40,851 nucleotides of DNA, taken from positions 1 through 40,851 of the forward strand of contig JAEUPF010000039.1 in the NCBI GenBank assembly GCA_016790425.1. The letters are read 5' to 3'. The position numbers and the translations under genes were made by a program. The stretch comes from Rubrivivax sp. (GTDB lineage Bacteria; Pseudomonadota; Gammaproteobacteria; Burkholderiales; Burkholderiaceae_C). Positions 37,574 through 40,851 of this stretch are shown here, one piece after another. The notes below the pieces were generated by a model, which searched no databases, had not been told where the DNA came from, and saw only the letters and a program-made list of their open reading frames with translations. Every line of letters starts with the position of its first letter. The stretch's first letter is position 1.

Positions 37574-38593
37574 TCAGCCCAGCTCCGGGCCGGCCGGCAG
37601 CATGATGCGCGCCGCGTCGCCCGGCGCGGCCGCGGCGCCGTGCACCATGCGCACGAACGGCCGCTCGGCCGCGAAGCCGTGCTGTCGCAAACCCTGCGCG
37701 AGGCTGGCGCAGCCGTCGCGCACGTCGGCGATCACGTCGAGGCCGCGCGCCGCGGCAAGGCGGGCCACCGGGCCGATGGCGGCGTCGAGCAGCCTCATCG
37801 CGCACGCTTCGTCGTTCGCGGCCGCGGTGACCAGCGGCCCGAGTTGCAGCGCGGTGCGGCCGTCGCGGCCGAGCAGGTAGCCGTGCAGGCCTTCGGCGTC
37901 GGCCGCAACCCAGGCGGCCGCGGGAAGGCGCTGGGCAAGGCCGGCGAGCAACGCGGTGCGGTCGGCGCCGAAGGCCGGCGTGTCGAGCCGCCCGATGGCG
38001 GTCCAGTCGTCTTGGCGCAGCCGACGGCACACGCCCGCAGCCTCGCCCGTTCCCTCGCCCGCCGCGGGCGGGACGGACGAAGGCGCGAAGCGCCGCCGCC
38101 AGCGCGTGAAAGGCCAGCCTTCGACGAAGCCGAGCTTCGCGTACACCGGCCGGCCCGCCGGCGTGGCGTCGAGCACCGGCCGCAGGCGCGCCGCCGCCAG
38201 GTGATCGAGCGCCACGCGCAGCAGGCGCTCGGCAAACCCGCGCCCGCGCCACTCCGGCAGCACCAGCACCATGCTGATCCAGGCAAAGCCGCTGCCGCTT
38301 CGCGCGCCCGCGAAGGGTTCGCGATAAGGCAGCACCAGCGTCGAAGCCACCAGCGTGTCGCGGCCGGTGTCCGGGTCGGCGCCGCGCAAGCCCCAGCCGC
38401 GCCCGAGCGCCAGCATCGCTCGCCAGTCGTCCTCGGTCTGGTTCCAGTGCGCGGCACACGACAGCGCCATCCACTCGGCCGCGGTCGCGCCATGGGCGAG
38501 GTCGACCACCCGCACCGCGCGGGTCACGGCGCTCGCGGCGTTCCCGTCGCTCGCGGCGTTCCCGCCAGGGCCGTCTTCAGTACTTGCCGTCAC
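37574..38593 (-). CDS. Double GNAT-type acetyltransferase-like protein
   Basis: About 339 residues with two GNAT-type units. The first has SMVLVLPEWRGRGFAERLLRVALDHL (the acetyl-CoA pyrophosphate loop R-G-R-G-F) and PVYAKLGFVEGW. The second, from about residue 190, is degenerate: LRQDDWTAIGRLDTPAFGADRTALLAGL, LHGYLLGRDGRTALQLGPLV. The family acylates amines of small molecules or proteins; the substrate is unknown. The start is uncertain: a GTG at 38593 would overlap the upstream epimerase-like gene end by 17 bases, and a GTG at 38527 follows an 18-bp duplicated Ala/Asn/Ser-rich stretch. It is the third gene of the minus-strand run from 40687. Confidence 0.78.
   Translation of the reverse strand: MTASTEDGPGGNAASDGNAASAVTRAVRVVDLAHGATAAEWMALSCAAHWNQTEDDWRAMLALGRGWGLRGADPDTGRDTLVASTLVLPYREPFAGARSGSGFAWISMVLVLPEWRGRGFAERLLRVALDHLAAARLRPVLDATPAGRPVYAKLGFVEGWPFTRWRRRFAPSSVPPAAGEGTGEAAGVCRRLRQDDWTAIGRLDTPAFGADRTALLAGLAQRLPAAAWVAADAEGLHGYLLGRDGRTALQLGPLVTAAANDEACAMRLLDAAIGPVARLAAARGLDVIADVRDGCASLAQGLRQHGFAAERPFVRMVHGAAAAPGDAARIMLPAGPELG
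38530..38564. repeat. Direct 17-bp repeat (18-bp period) near the GNAT start
   Basis: CGCTCGCGGCGTTCCCG occurs at 38530-38546 and 38548-38564. In the GNAT frame it encodes a repeated Gly-Asn-Ala-Ala-Ser unit ahead of the conserved domain, so it is a recent duplication in an unconstrained region, or lies outside the protein if the GTG at 38527 is the start. Confidence 0.7.
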
Positions 38594-39659
38594 GCGTCGA
38601 GAAATGCGTCGGCTTGCCCAGGCTCGCCCCACCGCGCTGCACCCAGTCGGCCACCCAGTCGATCATCGTCGAAAGCCCCACGCGCGGCGCGCCGAACAGG
38701 CGCTGCGCTTCGCTCGTGTCGAGCAGCCAGGCGGTGCTCGCCTCCTGCCCCGTCAGCACCGGCTGGCGGCCGAAGCGCCGGCCGAACTCGGCGGCCAGCC
38801 AGCGGACCGACGTGTGCTTCGGCCCGGTGACGTTGATCGGCGAGGTCGGCGTCGTGCAGTGCGCGAGCAGCCTCAACGCCTGCTCGTTGGCATCGCCTTG
38901 CCAGATGACGTCGGCGTGGCCCATCATCAGGTCGAGCGGCCGGCCTTCGAAGACCGCGCTCGCCACGTCGTGGAGCACGCCGTAGCGCATGTCGATCGCG
39001 TACGACAGGCGCACCAGCCGCCCCGGCGTGCCGAAGCGGCGCGAGCCGTACTCGAACATCCGCTCGCGCCCGACGCACGAGTTGGCGTAGTCGCCCGGCG
39101 GCGGCGTCGCCGGCATGGATTCGCTGGCGCCCGGGCCATCGACCGGCACGAACGGGTAGACGCAGGCGGTGGAGAACACCACCGTGCGCGTGCCGCGGTA
39201 CACGTCGGCCACCATCTGCGGCACGCCGGCGTTCATCATCCAGGTGAGCGAGGCGTTGCCGGCAGCGCCGAACTTGTGCCCGGCCATGAAGACGAGGTTG
39301 CCCACGCCGGCGGCCACGTTGGGCAGGCGGGCGATCGCGTCGCGCTCGAGCAGGTCGCACTCGATGCATTCGACGCCTTGCGCAACGAGCGCCGCCTTCA
39401 CGGCCTTGTCGCTGAAGCGCGCGACGCCGTAGATGCGCTTGTTCGGCGCGGCGCGCCGGGCCATGCGCGCCAACGTCGGGCCCATCTTGCCGCCGACGCC
39501 GAGCACCAGGATGTCGCCGCCGACGCGCGCCAGGTCGGCCACCAGCGCCGGGCTCGGCTCGGTCATCACGTCTTCGAGGTGCGCCACGTCGTCGAAGCGC
39601 GCCGGCAGCGGCTTCATCGCGGCCGCCGTGGCCGCCGCCGCGTTGGCTGCATCGCTCAT
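38577..39659 (-). CDS. NAD-dependent epimerase/dehydratase-like protein (extended SDR)
   Basis: A 360-residue protein. The Rossmann start is ILVLGVGGKMGPTLARMARR near residue 50. LVFMAGHKFG marks the mid strand, TVVFSTACVYPFVPVDG the Ser/Thr region, and ESMPATPPPGDYANSCVGRERMFEY carries the Tyr. Here the usual YxxxK reads as YANSCVGRE, so the catalytic Lys is not obviously in place. LRLLAHCTTPTSPINVTGPKHTSVRWLAAEFG follows. It is probably an extended SDR acting on a sugar or sugar acid; a structural or altered chemistry is possible given the missing Lys. Its ATG overlaps the stop of the upstream methyltransferase-like gene (ATGA), so the two are translationally coupled. Confidence 0.82.
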   Translation of the reverse strand: MSDAANAAAATAAAMKPLPARFDDVAHLEDVMTEPSPALVADLARVGGDILVLGVGGKMGPTLARMARRAAPNKRIYGVARFSDKAVKAALVAQGVECIECDLLERDAIARLPNVAAGVGNLVFMAGHKFGAAGNASLTWMMNAGVPQMVADVYRGTRTVVFSTACVYPFVPVDGPGASESMPATPPPGDYANSCVGRERMFEYGSRRFGTPGRLVRLSYAIDMRYGVLHDVASAVFEGRPLDLMMGHADVIWQGDANEQALRLLAHCTTPTSPINVTGPKHTSVRWLAAEFGRRFGRQPVLTGQEASTAWLLDTSEAQRLFGAPRVGLSTMIDWVADWVQRGGASLGKPTHFSTRDGKY

Positions 39660-40687
39660 GCCGCGACGCCTTCGAACAAGTCGCGCCCGGCCTTCAGCGC
39701 GCGCATCTTGGCGTCGGCGATGCTGCGCTTGAGCATCCAGAAGCCGCAGTCGGGATGGATGTAGGTGACGCGACCGGCGCCCAGCACCTTCTCGGCGCGC
39801 TCGATGGCGCGCGCCACCGCTTCGGCGCTCTCGACGTCGGTGACCTTGATGTCGACCACGCCCAGGCCGACGCCGATGCCGGGCCGCAGTCCGCGCAGCG
39901 CCTCCAGTTCCTGCGGCGGCCGGTGCGCGCATTCGAGCACCACGTGGTCGGCGTGCAGCGCGTTGAGGTAATCGACGAGCTGGCCCCAGGTGCCCTTCTG
40001 GATCGTCTGCCCGCCGTAGTTGCCGAAACACAGGTGCACCGCCGGTACCGCGCCGCCGGCCTTGGCGGCGTCGAGCACGCGGTTGATGGCCTCGGCCGCC
40101 CACGGCCACTCCTCGGCATGGCCGGGCAGGTTCGCTTCGTCGACCTGCACCACGTCGGCCTCGCAGTGCCGCACCTGCGCCGCCAGCGCCTCGCCGATGG
40201 CGTTGCCGAGGTCGGGCAGGTTGCCGTAGTGCTTGTCGATCAGCGTCTTGGCCAGCATGTGCGGGCCGGTGACGGTGAACTTGAAGCGGTGCCGCGCCAG
40301 CGCCTTGGCGCGCGCGCAGGCCAGCGGCAGGTCGAGGCTGCCGTGGCCGATGGGCCCCACCACCGTGCCCGGCGGGCGGGTGCGGAACTTCATGCCGCTC
40401 TTGCTGCGGTAGGCGATGAGGTCGTCGAACGAGAAGCGCTGCGTGATGCCGTCCATCGGCCGCACGAAGTATTCGATCATCCCGTTCGTCTCGGGGTGGT
40501 TGATGTCGAAGCGGTAGAGCTCGCCGTCGCAGACCACGTCGATGCCGGCCTGCTCCTGCGTGCCGATGACGACGCGGGTGGCGTCCATGAGCGCCTGTTC
40601 GGAGGGGGCGGCGACGAGCCAGTCGGGCACCGGGTAGCTGCCGACGACGGTGGTCTGGATGCGGGGGGCCTGGGTGGGGGCGGGCAT
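39656..40687 (-). CDS. MetE-core-like zinc methyltransferase (cobalamin-independent methionine synthase C-terminal family)
   Basis: A 343-residue protein equal to the C-terminal catalytic barrel of MetE alone. Start-side motifs are IQTTVVGSYPVPDWL and GIDVVCDGELYRFD. The zinc ligands are all present: His218 and Cys220 (AVHLCFGNYGG), Glu252 (VVLECAHRP) and Cys314 (IHPDCGFWMLKRS). DEANLPGH and the barrel pattern also fit. Core-MetE-type proteins move methyl groups between a donor such as a methylated corrinoid or methylthioether and a thiol. Being first in an operon with an epimerase, a GNAT and an FAD enzyme, under a shared operator, suggests a catabolic demethylation rather than methionine synthesis. 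The start at 40687 lacks a strong Shine-Dalgarno. Confidence 0.86.
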   Translation of the reverse strand: MPAPTQAPRIQTTVVGSYPVPDWLVAAPSEQALMDATRVVIGTQEQAGIDVVCDGELYRFDINHPETNGMIEYFVRPMDGITQRFSFDDLIAYRSKSGMKFRTRPPGTVVGPIGHGSLDLPLACARAKALARHRFKFTVTGPHMLAKTLIDKHYGNLPDLGNAIGEALAAQVRHCEADVVQVDEANLPGHAEEWPWAAEAINRVLDAAKAGGAVPAVHLCFGNYGGQTIQKGTWGQLVDYLNALHADHVVLECAHRPPQELEALRGLRPGIGVGLGVVDIKVTDVESAEAVARAIERAEKVLGAGRVTYIHPDCGFWMLKRSIADAKMRALKAGRDLFEGVAA

Positions 40688-40740
40688 GGCGGGCGGCTCG
40701 GCAGGGCGGAAGGGGGAAGGGAGAGGAGAAGGCGGTGGAT

Positions 40741-40754
40741 TCACCAGATGGTGA
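40741..40754. promoter_or_regulatory. Operator palindrome TCACCAGATGGTGA
   Basis: A 14-bp palindrome, perfect except at its centre, lying 54 bases before the ATG at 40687 and beginning 6 bases after the -10 box, so it covers the expected transcription start. It differs at one base from the palindrome at 34228 and aligns with the one at 23042. Confidence 0.68.
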
Positions 40755-40760
40755 CGGGCC

Positions 40761-40789
40761 ATCGTAGGCGCCACCTTCGGCAGGGTCAA
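40761..40789 (-). promoter_or_regulatory. Sigma-70 promoter of the methyltransferase-like operon
   Basis: Read on the minus strand: TTGACC (40789-40784), a 17-base spacer, then TACGAT (40766-40761). Both boxes are near consensus with ideal spacing, and the operator palindrome follows directly. Nothing else is recognised in 40790-40851. Confidence 0.72.
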
Positions 40790-40851
40790 CCGGGGCACAG
40801 CAGCATACAGGGGCGCGCGCCCACCGCCCTGGCGGCCCGGCTTGACGCTGC

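Overview
The window is a very GC-rich chromosomal segment, probably from a soil or freshwater Betaproteobacterium of the order Burkholderiales. Signs of this are the strong third-position G/C bias, a tripartite tricarboxylate (TctABC) transporter with a Bug-type binding protein, NMT1/SsuA-type ABC uptake genes, a 4-hydroxybenzoate hydroxylase next to an AraC regulator, and a FimV-like exported protein of the betaproteobacterial type. Genes are tightly packed. No gap between genes exceeds about 300 bp; the largest are 698-938, 5610-5833, 13015-13171, 22059-22240 and 40688-40851. There is no rRNA, CRISPR array, transposase or phage gene. Two tRNAs are present: Arg(TCT) and Pro(TGG).

Layout. 1-697 is the start of a FimV-like gene that runs off the left edge, divergent from a Crp/Fnr regulator (939-1643). 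1724-4101 is a two-gene acyl-CoA pair (aminoglycoside-phosphotransferase-like kinase plus ACAD10/11-type dehydrogenase). It is followed by an unknown protein, a YfcG-type glutathione transferase and a large lipoprotein (5834-7972) that I read as a cholesterol-dependent-cytolysin core fused to a laminin-B-like domain. After tRNA-Arg come an ion antiporter (-), a UvrD-type helicase (+), pobA (-) with a divergent AraC regulator (+), a collapsed short-chain dehydrogenase remnant, an L-idonate 5-dehydrogenase-like gene, tRNA-Pro and a thiamine-diphosphate enzyme (-).

17386-22058 (-) holds a translationally coupled pair: a TIR-domain protein and a membrane-anchored nSTAND ATPase. This is a good candidate for an NAD-depleting anti-phage or stress-response module.

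22241-40851 looks like a transport and catabolic district. A TetR regulator is followed by a TctC-TctB-TctA transporter plus a sugar-isomerase-like TIM barrel, then cutA and a small thioredoxin. A six-gene operon (34091 back to 28046) carries an aldolase of the DapA family, two ABC permeases, one ATPase, an enolase-superfamily enzyme and a binding protein, with a second binding-protein gene divergent at 34259. A second minus-strand run (40687 back to 35300) holds a MetE-core methyltransferase-like enzyme, an NAD-dependent epimerase-like protein, a double-GNAT protein, a phytoene-desaturase-like FAD enzyme and a CoxG/SRPBCC protein. Near-identical palindromes of the form ATTCACC(A/G)G..GGT occur at the starts of tctC, the divergent ABC genes and the methyltransferase operon, with a half-site at the tetR start. 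I infer one local regulon, most simply run by the TetR protein. The substrate cannot be named from sequence alone.

Most promising for follow-up are the cytolysin-laminin lipoprotein, the TIR/nSTAND pair and the shared operator regulon.
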